The notes under the pieces are model-generated. The model ran no database searches, was not told the DNA's origin, and saw only the letters and a program-made list of their open reading frames with translations. From Beaufortia kweichowensis (taxonomy: Eukaryota > Chordata > Actinopteri > Cypriniformes > Gastromyzontidae), in the NCBI GenBank assembly GCA_019155185.1, contig CM032805.1, forward strand, positions 15,677,942 through 15,741,941: a stretch of 64,000 nucleotides of DNA, given 5' to 3'. Made by a program: the position numbers and the translations under genes. Positions 11,351 to 23,015 of the stretch are shown one piece after another (the first letter of the stretch is position 1; every line of letters starts with the position of its first letter).

Positions 11351-11555
11351 AAAAAGGGTGTATAATACTGTATTTTAGTGTTTTACTGGAATTTCAAAAG
11401 CATGTCATTTTACATAATTTTATCGTCTTAAATGCAACTTCACTATGTGTTCATTTCTTACACAATGGTTGATATTTGCTTGATGTTGGTTTGATCATTT
11501 GATATCACTCCCAATAAAATTAAAATCATAATATTTTGAGTTTATGAATAAATGT

Positions 11556-12574
11556 TTTATTTACAGTTTTGTACATAAACTTCAAAACAACTCTACATGT
11601 AAAAGTTCACAGTTGTAAACACCACCCAACAGTACAACACACATCCCACATAACCTGCTTATTCTGTGCAATATTCCTGCCATTTATACATATTCAGGGG
11701 TTTTTTAACCATCTGCACTTAAATGCATGTGTTGGTGTAACCATAAAAAGCCTGTCCCTGCTTCATGGATGTTCATGGCAGGTATTTCATATGCAAAGAA
11801 CATTACCTTCACTGTTAGAGGAGCAAATAGACTTCTATTTTAATAGTTAATGACACTTGATAATGTATAAGATCTATCCACAACAAATGTCACGAATCGT
11901 TACATGATTTAATACTCTAAAACCAACTTTAGTTTCAGCTGTGCAATAATAAACTACAAGAGAATAAAAGCTACAGTCAAGTCAAAAACAAACAATCATG
12001 GTTCAGTAATGCTTGGTCAAAAATACACAGCATAAAATGAAATCAAGTCCCTTGATATCCCATTCTCAGAATGCTCCAAAGAGGGTTTGCTGTACAGGTT
12101 AACCCATCACAACAAAGACAGTTTGACTGACCTTAACTCGCTGTATATTAAGAAGTCCAAAGAAATTTATATTTCTAAATAAACGCACCAAATCTGTGAA
12201 CCCCAGGACGCAACTGAGACTTCAAGAGTACAAAACATACAACACTTATTTTTACAAGAATATATTGTACAGTAACATTTTTACGCTTCATAAATCACAG
12301 ATTTTACTCTAAACATTACACTTGGTGAAACGCCAGCATTGCAGTCATAATTAGTAAGTGAATATTAATTGCCATAAAAATATGTGTCAACAAATCATTT
12401 TCTAAAATATTTATTAGCAGCTGATTGTCCACAAGGCACTTCATGCCTCAAAAGTTAGCATTATAGCATTATACCTGGAATATTCCCAGTGTGTCTCCAT
12501 AAGAATGCTTAGTATTTTTATAGAGTTTTGTCCACTCTCAAAGTACTGACGCATAGGGAGTAATAAACTGAAAA
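11556..12574 (-). other. tyro3: tyro3 3' UTR with poly(A) signal
   Basis: About 1 kb of AT-rich non-coding sequence follows the tyro3 stop at 12577-12575. A canonical AATAAA on the minus strand lies at 11561-11556 (TTTATT on the plus strand) and is the probable poly(A) signal. An opposing AATAAA on the plus strand at 11513-11518 lies just beyond it. Confidence 0.6.
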
Positions 12575-12995
12575 TCACACATTAATGATGACATCCTCTT
12601 CCTCGTCTCTGATGTCCTCCGACTCGCTGTCGTCAGAGCGTCTGGTCTCATCATCAGTGCCATTGCCATGTGGACCGATGATGTACCGATAGTCTCCACC
12701 AATAGCAAGTGCGGCCCCTGATGGCACCATTAGCCAGTTTTTCTCATCGTCCTCCATACCTGCACACTGCCAGGGCACCCCCCACGAGGGTTCCTCGCTA
12801 CTGCGGATCCCGGTATGACCCCCCGCCCCGGAGGCCTGTTCCCCTTCCTCCTCTTCCAGGTTCACATACAGCATTGCGTCTTTTGCAGGAGCCGGATTGA
12901 GCTTGGCCCACTGGACCTCCAGCTGATCTATCAGGTATTGGAAACTAGGACGGCACTTTGGAACAGGAGACCAACAGCTATGCATGATCTCATAA
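12575..12995 (-). CDS. tyro3: tyro3 exon 19, end of kinase and cytoplasmic tail
   Basis: Starts YEIMHSCWSPVPKCRPSFQY, the conserved CW...RPSF end of the kinase lobe, then LIDQLEVQW and a LYVNLEEEEGEQ motif like the tail tyrosine motifs of Tyro3. The tail ends in an acidic stretch, DDSESEDIRDEEEDVIINV, before TGA at 12577-12575. Confidence 0.92.
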
Positions 12996-15900
12996 CTGGA
13001 AGTGAAATTGATGGAGTTAAGTCAATGTTTATATATTACAATAAAATGTACTAAACAGAATTTTTATACTAAAACAACTAAGACATACATATCAACAGGG
13101 CAGTCTGGAGGCTGTTTGAGTCTTTCTCCCTTGATAAGATACTCATAGATTTCTGAATTCTCCACTCCTGGATAAGGTGTTTGGCCTCTAGTCATGATCT
13201 CCCACATGGTCACGCCAAACGCCCACTAATAAAAAAAACATCAGTGCTCAGTAACAGTAAGACTAGTAAACTGAGTATAGAAATTCAGTCACTTAAACAT
13301 TTTGGCTCTTGTATAACACATAACAAAGAACCACAGCAGCTGTTTACAGTACGAAAAAATTCATACCACATCACTCTGCGTTGTGTAGACGTTGTCTGCT
13401 AAGCTTTCCAGAGCAATCCACTTGACAGGCAACTTTGAGACAGACCCTTGTCTGTAGTAGTCACCACTGTAGATTTTCTTCGAGAGACCAAAATCCGCTA
13501 CACACACCGTCATGTTTTCATTCAACCTAAAAATTAAAGATGCACGTGAAGGGAAATAACAGTATTAATGCTAAGATGTCAATGACTAAAATATCTTTCG
13601 AATGTGATGAGTAGTAGCTTGTTATGTTATATAAACAATGAAAAAACTCACATGCAGTTGCGGGCAGCCAAATCCCGGTGGATGATGTTTTTGCTGCTGA
13701 GATACTCCATCCCTCGAGCGATATCCAGCATGAACTGAATGAGAATTTGCACAGAGATAGTCTACAAAAACAAAAGCCAATATCAGAACATTACAAATGA
13801 CCACAAAATTCATATGAATACCTAGCAATTAATGAGATGCAATAAAGTAAACAAATGATCCCAGACAGAACATCTTTAAAATCTGATACAGTAGAAACTG
13901 CTGTTTATGAACTTGGACTTAGGGTTAGATTCACAAATAGAGTGATAGAACATCTACCTTGTAGCTTTAAATAAAAGCTTTTAAACAATTTATAGATGTG
14001 TACAGAGGTTAAAAGGTAACGAGACAAACATACAAATGGTTCATCTCCGAGGCGAGACATAAGAAGGAAAGTGTGGAGATCTCCATGTTTCATGAAAGGA
14101 AGGATCACCATGGGAACAGGCAGCCGCTGCTGAGCTCTTCTGTGCAGACTCACACCTGAAATCACAAAAACACTATGAGTCTACCAGTAACAAAGAAAGA
14201 AAATGCATTGACAAGATAACATCTGGGATTTCAATTAAATTATTTACCAGCAAAATCAACATTAATCGATTATCAAAATAAGCACTACCTTTAGGCCTTA
14301 ATCTGACACTGAAGTAAATCCTAGTAAAAGAGAAATGTGTCCACTAACCAATGAGCTGAATAACATTGGGATGATGAAAATCCTTCATATACGCTGCCTC
14401 TTTCAGACACTGTTCAATGTCGCTGGATGAGTTAATATCAGCTGTGAGAACACATAGAAACATGCATTAATGCACAAAAACAGTGACACTGATGTGTAAT
14501 GTCACAGTCCATAGACATTTCATGGCACAAAGCTTTGTATGTTTTCTTACTTTTGAGGACCTTCACGGCAACCTTCTGCCCGGAGTTATTCTCTGTTTTG
14601 AGAAACGCTTCTCTCACTGAGCCAAACTCACCTAAAAAAACAAAACCCATGGGTTATACATATAATTCCTGGAAAAACACTAAATCTTCAGTAATAAGCA
14701 AAAGGCCTTAACTGGCCATCCAAGTCATCCAATCTTTGACTTCTCAACAACATGGGACAAAAATGATATATCCTAGCTTGCCTTTGCCAAGCATGTGTCC
14801 AAGAGTTAGGAGCTTTTCAGAGATGAGAACATCCTGTAGCTTATCCTTCAAGTCACAACTGATACCAAGACTGTCCACTAGAGGGAAACAGAGATAAAAT
14901 TCATTACCGCAGCATTATTGTGCCAGTTTATGTGGTATTAACTTGCCAACACGAACACTTACATGTGGATTCAGGGAGTTCAGGAAACTGCCTGTTATAG
15001 GATCTAGCAGCAGTAAAAGTGACTTGGGTCTCTGTTCCCGGTGCTGTGAATGCAGACCTAGAAAACAAAGAAAAACACAACCAAACCTAATTTTTTTAAC
15101 AAAGGAAATTTGAAAGTGTGTCTAAAGTAATTATAACGTAACTTGTGATTGTGTAGCGTTCCATAAAAACATACCCAAACTGTGTCTCCTTGCCCCTCTT
15201 GCGTACAATAACAGTCAGCAGGAGCCCCATCATGGTGGCCACAAGAAGACCGAAAAGCAGCCCGACCCAAATGTGGCCCCTCTGGGTCTGAGCTCGCGCA
15301 GCTGAAAAGACACAACAGCATTAAACTCTATTTCAGCTCAAAAGGCCGTACACTTCTGCATAACAAACCACACATTATTCTCACAGTGTATCGTATCATG
15401 TCAAAAGAAAACTATAGTGACTGTTTTAAGGCAGTTTGACGATAAACATGGACAGACCTGATGCAGGCATAACAAGAATCGGCTGGCTCCACGGGCCACA
15501 TCCAGCCACCGTGCAGGCCGAAACCTGAAAGGTGCAGTTAAAGAATCGCCCGGCACCCGAGAGGTGAGCGTAGTTTTCCTTAAACAGTAAGGGATCCTGT
15601 AAATGCAGAAGGAAATAAAAACATGGCTAAACATTTTGAAAGTGACACAAAAGCCATGAAACTAGCACAGATGTTCACTGGGACAACAACCATTAAATAA
15701 AGAATAATGCTGCAACTGACCAATCAGAAGCAAGTATTCCAGAAACCCTGGAAGTAAAATAATACAGCTAAAACTAACTTCATTTTAAAGGAACCCATTT
15801 TATTACGCATAATTGTGTAATTCGCCCATAATAATTCTGTCATCATGTTACACACCATTATGTTTTTCCAAACCTGATTTACCTGTTTTCCCCCAAACCT

Positions 15901-18900
15901 GTTTTTTCCTAAACAATGAAAATAAATGTTGACTACTCTCAAACAGGACAACAAAACTAAGGGTGTGTAAATTATGACTTTTTTATGTAAATTATTTCAA
16001 GAACATGATGTGTTCTGATGAAGATAAACACGAGTCATTGCAAAATGGTGTCACCCTGCCTTCAAACTACCGAATCATCAGACTGCATTTCCAGAAAGAT
16101 CAAAAACAAGACGTCAGCCTGGAGTGACTGGACTGAACTACTTACAGAAATATATAAATAGAAATCTGCACAGTACAATTTGATGGTATCATAAAAACAA
16201 GGGTTTATGCACGTCTCCAGAGGTTGTTTGGTCATTAAGGTGATTCATTGTAGAATCATTGACTGTAACCTGATCACATGATGTTGCGTAATAAATACAT
16301 TTCTGGTTATTGATCTAGAAAACAGATTAGTTTCCAGAATAATATCATATAATCTACCAGATTATAACCATTATAAGCAGCAAGAAACAGTCTTAATTTA
16401 TATTTATTTGTGTTTCTTCTGTAAACGTGGCACATGTTATAACTGAATAATAATATACCTGACTCTCTCCTCCCTGGCTCCACTGTACTTTATATGCAAG
16501 TAATCTTCCCCGTAGCTCCGCCTCCTCCAGCGACGCCCAGGACAGAGTAAGCTGCTGCTCTGTGAGTTCAAAGGTCAAGCTCTTTGGAGCAGTTAATGGT
16601 GCTGTGTATAAAAGATATAAACACAGTAAAAACATTGTGTGTGCAGGTTAAGAGCAGAGAGAATAGTCAGATTTTCTGTAAAAGTACCCAGTGCAGAAAG
16701 ACATTCAAGTGCTTTAAATCAAATCCATTCCAAGCAAGTTGCATTGCCAATCTTTGCCTGTAGATGGCAGCATATCAGACTCCATATAAGCAGTCGTGCA
16801 TTGAAATGGATTGGGGACACACACAATAGCACATTGTACCACTCAGCCTGGAATCTGCTGGACTGGGGCCAGTGCTACCAGTTTACAAATATGCAAATAG
16901 GGTCAACTTGAGAAATCCCTTCTGCTCACCCCGACCCCGCTGGCTCCTCCTCCTCCATCCCCCTCACCCCAGGCATGAGGCCAAAAACAGCTCTCTGGGC
17001 CGTTTGTTTACTTCCAACCCACCGAAACGACGGTCAGAACGGCAAATGATATTAGTCTCAATGGAATGTTAAAAATGTTAGCCATTTTCGGCTTATTTAG
17101 CCTGTCACAATCATTTCGACTAGAGAAATACACAACAAGTCATACTATGGAAAGCTATAAGCTTTTCTTAAGATGAGCCTGAGATCCCTTCCTTCCTCCC
17201 TTTCTTCCTTGCATTCGAACATCCTTCATATACAGACACACACATTGACACGTGAAATAAGACAGACTTGTTTTAACTAAACCCGCCAATAAACTCCAGC
17301 TAGAAATGTAAACTTATCATCACGTATGTGGTTTGGTAAATCTTAGCAAAACACTATGCAGGACGTCATTATCTTATCTATGTTGTACATACCAGCCTCT
17401 GGAGTATAAAAGTCCACCCAGGATGAGAAGGGGGAAGAGCCGACTTCATTATCACAGCGGATTCTCACGCCGTAGTTTGAATGACTGTGAAGTGAATCCA
17501 ACAAGTGCTGGAACGGAGGAACTGGCACATCTACTTCAGGAAGTTTCACTTTCCTTCCAGGTCCCCTGGACATCTAGAGATGAATTAGAGACAGATCATC
17601 ATGATCAAAATATTGACATTATTTCAATCTCTTTAAGATACATTTAATTTTAGTATTGTGCGTTTGAACAAACAAGACTAGTGCACTATATTCCAAGTCT
17701 TATGAAGGCATACGATGTGAAGTTTTTCACTTTAACACGGTTAAAAAAGTTTCCAAAAACTTTTTTCTCAAGCTCTATGGTTCTATAAAGCACCTTTAAT
17801 ATCCACACAATCTTTCTGTTGCACAAACGTTTCTTCAGTCTATAAAAGGTTAAGAAAGAAATGGCTCTAAACCTTTGACAGAAATGATTATGTTACTTAT
17901 TATGTGGTCATTGCTGACAAAAACACTTTTCATTCACTGTACATTTAAATGTGGCACGTCAAGGCAGATTTAATTATGTCAACATGAAAATAAAACTTGA
18001 GCAGATAACAGTGATTACCTGCCTTTAATAGACATACCGCATGACTTCAAAAAGACTTTGATTATGTATGAACTACTTTTTTAAGGCCCTTTTTGTGTCT
18101 CAACATTACTTATATACTTGTATACAGTATATATAGAGAGCCATACAGGTTTGAAACGACAGAAGTAGGAACATTTTGGGTGAACTATTCTTTCAATAAC
18201 CAAGACCAAACAAGACCATGGGACACATAAGAACAAGGATACTTTCATTTGAAACCCAATGACACCATGTAGATGACCGGATTACTGTACCTGTATAGTG
18301 CAGGTGGAAAGACGTGAATGTCCTGTAAAACCTGGGCTCCATGTTAGCGTAACATTACTATCAGACACCTGATGCACGATGATATCTCGAGGGGATTCTG
18401 GCCGGACTGTTCACAAGATCACATAAGAAACACAATATCACAATCCATTTATCTTCTGCCTTGAAATTAGTTCAAGCCAAACATAAACATACAGTACAAA
18501 AAAGTACAATAATTAAAAAAATAAAAAATATACACAATAGCTATAGATGCAGCTTACGTGTGATTTTTAGGTGGTAAGGGGTGTATTTTGTGTAGTTGAG
18601 AGCCATTTTATTTAACCCTATGCATATGAAGCGGTGCTGTGTCTCACCTTTAACATGCACTGTTCCTGTGCGTGACACAGAGATGCCTCGTGCGTTCCTG
18701 GCCTCACAGTAAAACTTCACACTGTCATTCACACCTGCTCGAGCACATGAGAAACACGTCGCTTTGGTCAGCATTAAAAAACCTCTTCCTCTTCACCTTT
18801 ATCCAAACACATTTTATTGCAGTGACAGTTTTAACATCGGTTGAAAACATTCCAATCTCATGTCTTGACTTGCCTCATGAACAAAGCAATGACAGCTTTG

Positions 18901-21900
18901 ATATTCTGACTGACAAATATTGACAAAATCTGACAAACAGCTTCACAGTTCCAGAAATATGTCAAACTCTCACAAACCCATTTATGAAACGGTGCTAGAA
19001 GATGATATTGATAAATGAGACAAAGTCTTGACTCAAAGCTTACTCAGCGTTGGCGGCTAAAAATGGAAAGTTAACTTCACGAGTCTTTAATGCACTAGCA
19101 CTACAGTATTGATTTATATAATGTTTTCACTTATATAACTGTAAGATCCTATTACAGAGTAAAAGGCAGCGCGGAGAGCTGACCTTCACATTATTCACCA
19201 ACACGAGGATTTTACACCATAATGACATGATTAGACAGTTACCTACAAGCATATTACTTGACCCCTACATATCAAAACGGTTTATTTTCATTAAACATTT
19301 ACAGGAAAGTTATCCCTAATAATAAATTAAAGGAAACATACAAAGCTCCACTTCACAGCCCTATGGAATATGAAGCTCTCACAGAGCTTTTCAATATTAG
19401 ATTATATCTTTAGATAGGTCAATATCTGCTCCACTGAGAGTTTACCTTTTTACAGAGACCAAACCCTAAAACTGCCCCACCCCAACCAGCGACTCAGTTC
19501 TTCAATTCAACTGCCCACTGTTTCATCTCAAAGAAGAACTAAAAGAGGAAACGCAGATGTTTTATAAAGTAAATATCGTGTTTACCAGTAAGTTGTACCA
19601 ACACGTAATGACGCAGCGTGAGAAACGCAACATTACTGTTTTATGTTACATTATATTACACACACCACCAGAATCTCTCTGTCTCTCTCTCTCTTAAATA
19701 ATGTTGGAAAGTCTGATTCATTTTAGAGAGTCAGCTAGTCTGGATGGTTTATTTTAATTATCTGGTTCATTAAAACTCTCTGAAACTCCCAGCATGGCAT
19801 ATGCACGCTGCACACATTTTTCCTCCTAATCTGAGCTATGTTGTGTCTCACCTTTAACAAACAAAACTAAAGGGGAGGGCATGAAGTCCCCCTTCTGTTC
19901 GCCTCCCATCCACCATTGCACCTCCACGGGGTCTGGAGGTCCTCGCGGCACACGTCATGTTAAAGGGCTCTCCTGCAAACACGGCCACATCTTGTGGTTC
20001 CACTACAAAGTGCGGCACACCTGAAAACACAGCGGTAAACAGCATTATGTTTAATCTTCAAAGAAGAGGTCATTTTGACAACATTTATACATGATTCTGC
20101 GGCCTACTGAAAACATTGTAGTGTATTAAAAGGGTTTGTTTGCTTTTTTGACAAAGACAAGACACCTGTGCACTTGCATTTTATGAATCACCAGGCATTA
20201 CAAAAGTACAGGAAGTGGTATTAGAAATGACATACCTTCTACTGTGATCCATGTAGGTTCAGAAGAAATAATTTTGCCGTGATCTTCCACCACACACCAG
20301 TACTTCCCAGCATCCTGCTGTTGAACGGATTTGATACTAAAGAGAAAAACACACTCTTTAAATGGCTATTTTACACAAAAATGACTGATAACTTGATATC
20401 AAAACACACTAATGCATATCAACCAATGGAAATCATACAGTGGGGGTCAAAAGTTTGCAGAACATACACCTTGCAGAATATGAAAAATTACAGTTTGTGT
20501 TTAATTCAGTACTGCCCTAAACAAGCTATTTCACGTCAGAAACATTACAGAAAGTTAACAACACAGAATAACATCTTAATTTCAATGTTACCTGAACATC
20601 AGTGATTGTTTTTGTGTTTTATGATAGATGTTTAAGGGTTTCTGGTTTGATCATTTAGTCATTAAACTGTTCACTGGTCTCAGTGAACAATCTTCTAGAT
20701 CCTGCAGAATCTTTGACAGTGACTGTATGATGTTGAGATCCATCTTTTTACATTAGTACAATCAAGAGACACATACACAACTATTACAAAACATAGAAAC
20801 ATTCAGTGATGCTCAGAAAGGCAACATTGTAACAATGTAACTTCATATCCAGATTTCAAAGATTCTCAAAGTTTTACAACTCAAGGAGAATTGAGCTTTA
20901 GGTAGACAAAGGTCACTTGTGCGAGCAACTAAACACATGACGTATGGGCTCACATTCGTTTTTACAGTTACGACTGCCTTTAAGTGAAACTAGAAAGAGA
21001 ATTTATAGATTATCCTGGCGATATGGCATTCAGACAGGAAATGTGACTTTCTCTGGGGCTGTTTTCCTGTTTGTTATCCTCTTAAGACTAATCCTACAGC
21101 AGACGAAACTTTTTCAAAAGCCTAAACTGTTTTCAGTCTAGCTCCACAATCCACATCTGAATCACAGGCAAGCAGACTGCGTCAATGCTTGTGCAAAAGA
21201 TTACCGGTCAAGAAAGCATTTAGTACAGTAAGCTCATGTTACTAATAACCATTTGCATTGCATACACATGGACACATAACAGACAAAAACATTTTTTATC
21301 ACACTCAAGAATGAATCTAATATCTAAACTTGTATATCTCTGAAGGTCAGATGTTGGACAAAGTAACAAACAAATGTTTGGGATCTGCTAAGAAAAACAC
21401 AAAGTCCTTGATAAATATTCTTCACACAGTGAATGTGTGAACATCATCGCTTCGAGTAACTTTGCTATCTGATAAATGAAGAACAAACAGTAGCTCTGGT
21501 GTTCTGATAATAATAAAACAAGAGAGTGGCAACAAAACAGACTTTAATTTATCCCTTTTATCTACTTCTGATGATTCAGTTCTCATCTGAAACAGTTCTG
21601 ACCAAGTATTACTATACCTGATGACAGTCTCAGAAAGTTACCTGTGGAAAGTCTCCCAGTGATGCACATCCAGTGTGATGTACATTTGATCAGTGCTGTA
21701 GATCTTCTCTCCATCCTTCATCCAGACGATCTCCGGTTCGCTCAATCCCTCAAAGGCACAGCCCAGACGGGCCATGTTACCCTGAGTCACTGTGATGTTC
21801 GAGGGGTTTTTAGTGAACCTTAGACCTGGGAAACACAGAGAGAATGTAAATTTGCATCAGCAAAATTCTAATATTAAGTAATATTAAAACCAGTGAAGTT

Positions 21901-23015
21901 AAATAACATAAATTAGAATGATATTAAACTCCAATTAAAAACATATGAATCTATATCAAGTGTTTTGCTGGTTTGTTCATGCCTCTAAATGTCAAACAGC
22001 AGAACAAGACATGTGCGACACATAAACTATGCCCAAAATTTGTAAAGTATTTTCATATTTTCTTCAAGGGGGCTTTTGTGTCCTATTCTAAGACATTCAT
22101 TGTGTTTGCATCATTTCTGGCATCTTTGGCAGAGGGCACGTGAATCAAGCCTGCAGATGTCATGAAGGATCATCAGTGACATCACAGCTGGCAAAAACAT
22201 CTGCATCAATGTCCACATTCACTTGCCATCAAAAGCAAAAAATACTTTAACTACAGGACAGAGCAACTACAGTATGTTTGAAACAAATGACTCTTTAAGA
22301 AACATTGAAGTGTATGTTTATTAAAATGTTTGTTTTTCAGTTTGCTAACGTAATGAATTTCAATTTAACTAAAAAGTAAAAAAAACATATCAGTCTATGC
22401 AAAAAATGTAAAAATACATGCATTATGGCTGTGACACGTTTTTGACAGGAAATGCACAAACCAAAAGCAATAATACCCAGCAAATGAAGAAGAGATGACT
22501 CTTTAAACAACATAAAATAGTTATTTATTTTTATGTGTTCATTTATGAGGAATATAGACTGTTATGGATGTGACAATTCTGATAACATCACTTTACCTGA
22601 CTATGAAAAACTATGATTTAAACATGAAAACTTTAAAGTATTTAAAACAGTAAATATTGACATTTGAGCTATCAGTATAGTAAAACTTGAACAAAGTGGT
22701 TCAATTCGGCTACACCAGATTTGTTTACAATCGATTCGTTTATCTCTAACGTGACAAACAAATCATATCATTTCTTTAGCTTTTATAAAGAAAATGAATG
22801 AGTTCCATTTTAAAGATTATAAAACAAGATTGACAACTTTGTTGAAAATAAACACTGAATGTTTATGTTGAAACACTCGCGCCATTGCATGAACACATTC
22901 GCTCTCATGGTTTTAATGAAACGTGTCGCAAAACTCCGCGAATATCGACAAACTTACCATGAATCCCTTCATTGCAGTGGAGTAAAAACAGCAGGATCCA
23001 AAGAAAACTCCCCAT
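12575..23015 (-). CDS. tyro3: TAM receptor tyrosine kinase Tyro3; 19 exons, frameshifted in exon 4
   Basis: Type I membrane receptor kinase of the TYRO3/AXL/MERTK family, activated by Gas6/Protein S. Coding exons (minus strand): 23015-22958, 21825-21642, 20336-20236, 20020-19852, 18734-18648, 18406-18291, 17573-17393, 16601-16459, 15596-15458, 15301-15175, 15057-14963, 14877-14782, 14631-14551, 14441-14349, 14155-14034, 13761-13652, 13526-13367, 13225-13089, 12995-12575. Order: signal peptide, two Ig, two FN3, membrane segment, kinase, acidic tail. The exons sum to 2620 nt, one more than a multiple of three, because exon 4 is out of frame; a correct frame would give about 873 residues (human 890). 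TAM hallmark KWIALES is present. Tyro3 is preferred over Axl/Mertk by overall similarity and by the MGA neighbour. Confidence 0.95.
13089..15057 (-). CDS. tyro3: tyro3 exons 11-18, juxtamembrane region and kinase domain
   Basis: Key kinase elements are readable in order: LGHMLGKGEFGSVREA (glycine loop, split across 14782/14631), VAVKVLK (ATP-binding Lys, 14631-14551), the helix C Glu in LKEAAYMK, PFMKHGDLHTFL (hinge and start of the C-lobe), IIHRDLAARNC (catalytic loop, 13761-13652), VADFGLSKKIYSGDYYRQGS (Mg-binding DFG and activation-loop tyrosines) and VKWIALES (TAM signature, 13526-13367). MWEIMTRGQTPYPGVEN follows in 13225-13089. All catalytic residues are intact, so the downstream part shows no decay. 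Intron 14781-14632 has a GC donor. Confidence 0.95.
15175..15596 (-). CDS. tyro3: tyro3 exons 9-10, end of FN3-2 and transmembrane segment
   Basis: Exon 9 (15596-15458) ends the second FN3 domain with SACTVAGCGPWSQPILV. Exon 10 (15301-15175) encodes HIWVGLLFGLLVATMMGLLL followed by TVIVRKRGK, a single-pass hydrophobic helix with a basic stop-transfer sequence. The topology is type I, extracellular N-terminus and cytoplasmic kinase. Confidence 0.92.
16459..18406 (-). CDS. tyro3: tyro3 exons 6-8, first FN3 and start of second FN3
   Basis: Exon 6 (18406-18291) encodes RPESPRDIIVHQ and VTLTWSPGFTGHSRLSTCTIQ, an FN3 beta-sheet start with its Trp. Exon 7 (17573-17393) finishes FN3-1 with NYGVRIRCDNEVGSSPFSSW. 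Exon 8 (16601-16459) opens FN3-2 with APKSLTFELTEQQLTLSW. Phases are 1-0, 0-1 and 1-0. FN3 repeats lie between the Ig pair and the membrane in TAM receptors. Confidence 0.9.
17740..17882. repeat. partial AGAACC-type hairpin repeat in a tyro3 intron
   Basis: Contains the diagnostic motifs TGGTTCTATAAAGCACC, CACAAACGTTTCTTCAG and TCTATAAAAGGTTAAGAAAG, diverged from the same family as 57411-57617. It is a decayed copy. Confidence 0.45.
18648..18734 (-). CDS. tyro3: tyro3 exon 5, second half of Ig2
   Basis: Encodes VNDSVKFYCEARNARGISVS and RTGTVHVKG, with the Ig2 second cysteine and the typical TAM linker. 87 nt with phase 1 on both sides, as expected, in contrast to exon 4. Confidence 0.9.
18735..19851 (-). 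other. tyro3 intron 4, nothing recognised
   Basis: AT-rich intronic sequence. A short (CT)n run lies near 19677-19694. No additional exon with matching phase was seen. Confidence 0.5.
19852..20020 (-). pseudogene. tyro3: tyro3 exon 4 (second Ig domain, first half) with frameshift
   Basis: The exon starts in frame with VPHFVVEPQDVAVFAGE, PFNMTC and A. From about 19950-19937 onward, the expected sequence PPDPVEVQWWMGGEQ (then KGDFMPSPLVLFVKG) is readable only in another frame. The exon is 169 nt, whereas both borders are phase 1 and so need a multiple of three; the fit is two bases lost (or one gained) near GCGAGGACC. Read as is, translation stops at TAA 19856-19854, after about 169 residues. 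Both splice sites are intact. It is either a true null allele/pseudogenised copy or a sequencing/assembly error. Confidence 0.85.
20236..21825 (-). CDS. tyro3: tyro3 exons 2-3, first Ig domain
   Basis: Exon 2 (21825-21642) encodes LRFTKNPSNITVTQGN, the first Ig cysteine in RLGCAFEG, and the W of IVWMKDG. Exon 3 (20336-20236) encodes SIKSVQQQDAGKYWC with the second Ig cysteine, then WITVEG. These match the membrane-distal Ig1 of Tyro3, the main Gas6-binding domain in the family. The split inside the domain (phase 2) is typical of TAM receptors. Confidence 0.92.
20440..20780. repeat. probable fish dispersed repeat in tyro3 intron 2
   Basis: Begins with the GTGGGGGTCAAAAGTTTG motif seen in many teleost dispersed elements and continues through AT-rich sequence. 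I recognise the style, not a named family. Boundaries are approximate. Confidence 0.4.
22384..22590 (-). repeat. copy of dispersed repeat family C in tyro3 intron 1
   Basis: On the minus strand it reads CACATCCATAACAGTC, then ATGTTGTTTAAAGAGTCATC, then GGGTATTATTGCTTTTGGTT. This collinearly matches the plus-strand copy at about 62090-62360 and parts of the 45895 and 48818 copies. A non-coding interspersed repeat, possibly a MITE. Confidence 0.6.
22958..23015 (-). CDS. tyro3: tyro3 exon 1, signal peptide
   Basis: ATG at 23015 opens MGSFLWILLFLLHCNEGIH, a short hydrophobic signal sequence. It ends in phase 1 at a GTAAGT donor, the usual phase before an Ig-domain exon. There is no other ATG nearby in frame. 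Confidence 0.88.

Noticed and set aside
11569..11850. 93-codon plus-strand frame in the tyro3 3' UTR
   Set aside because: Antisense to the UTR, no recognisable domain, and no promoter or splice support.
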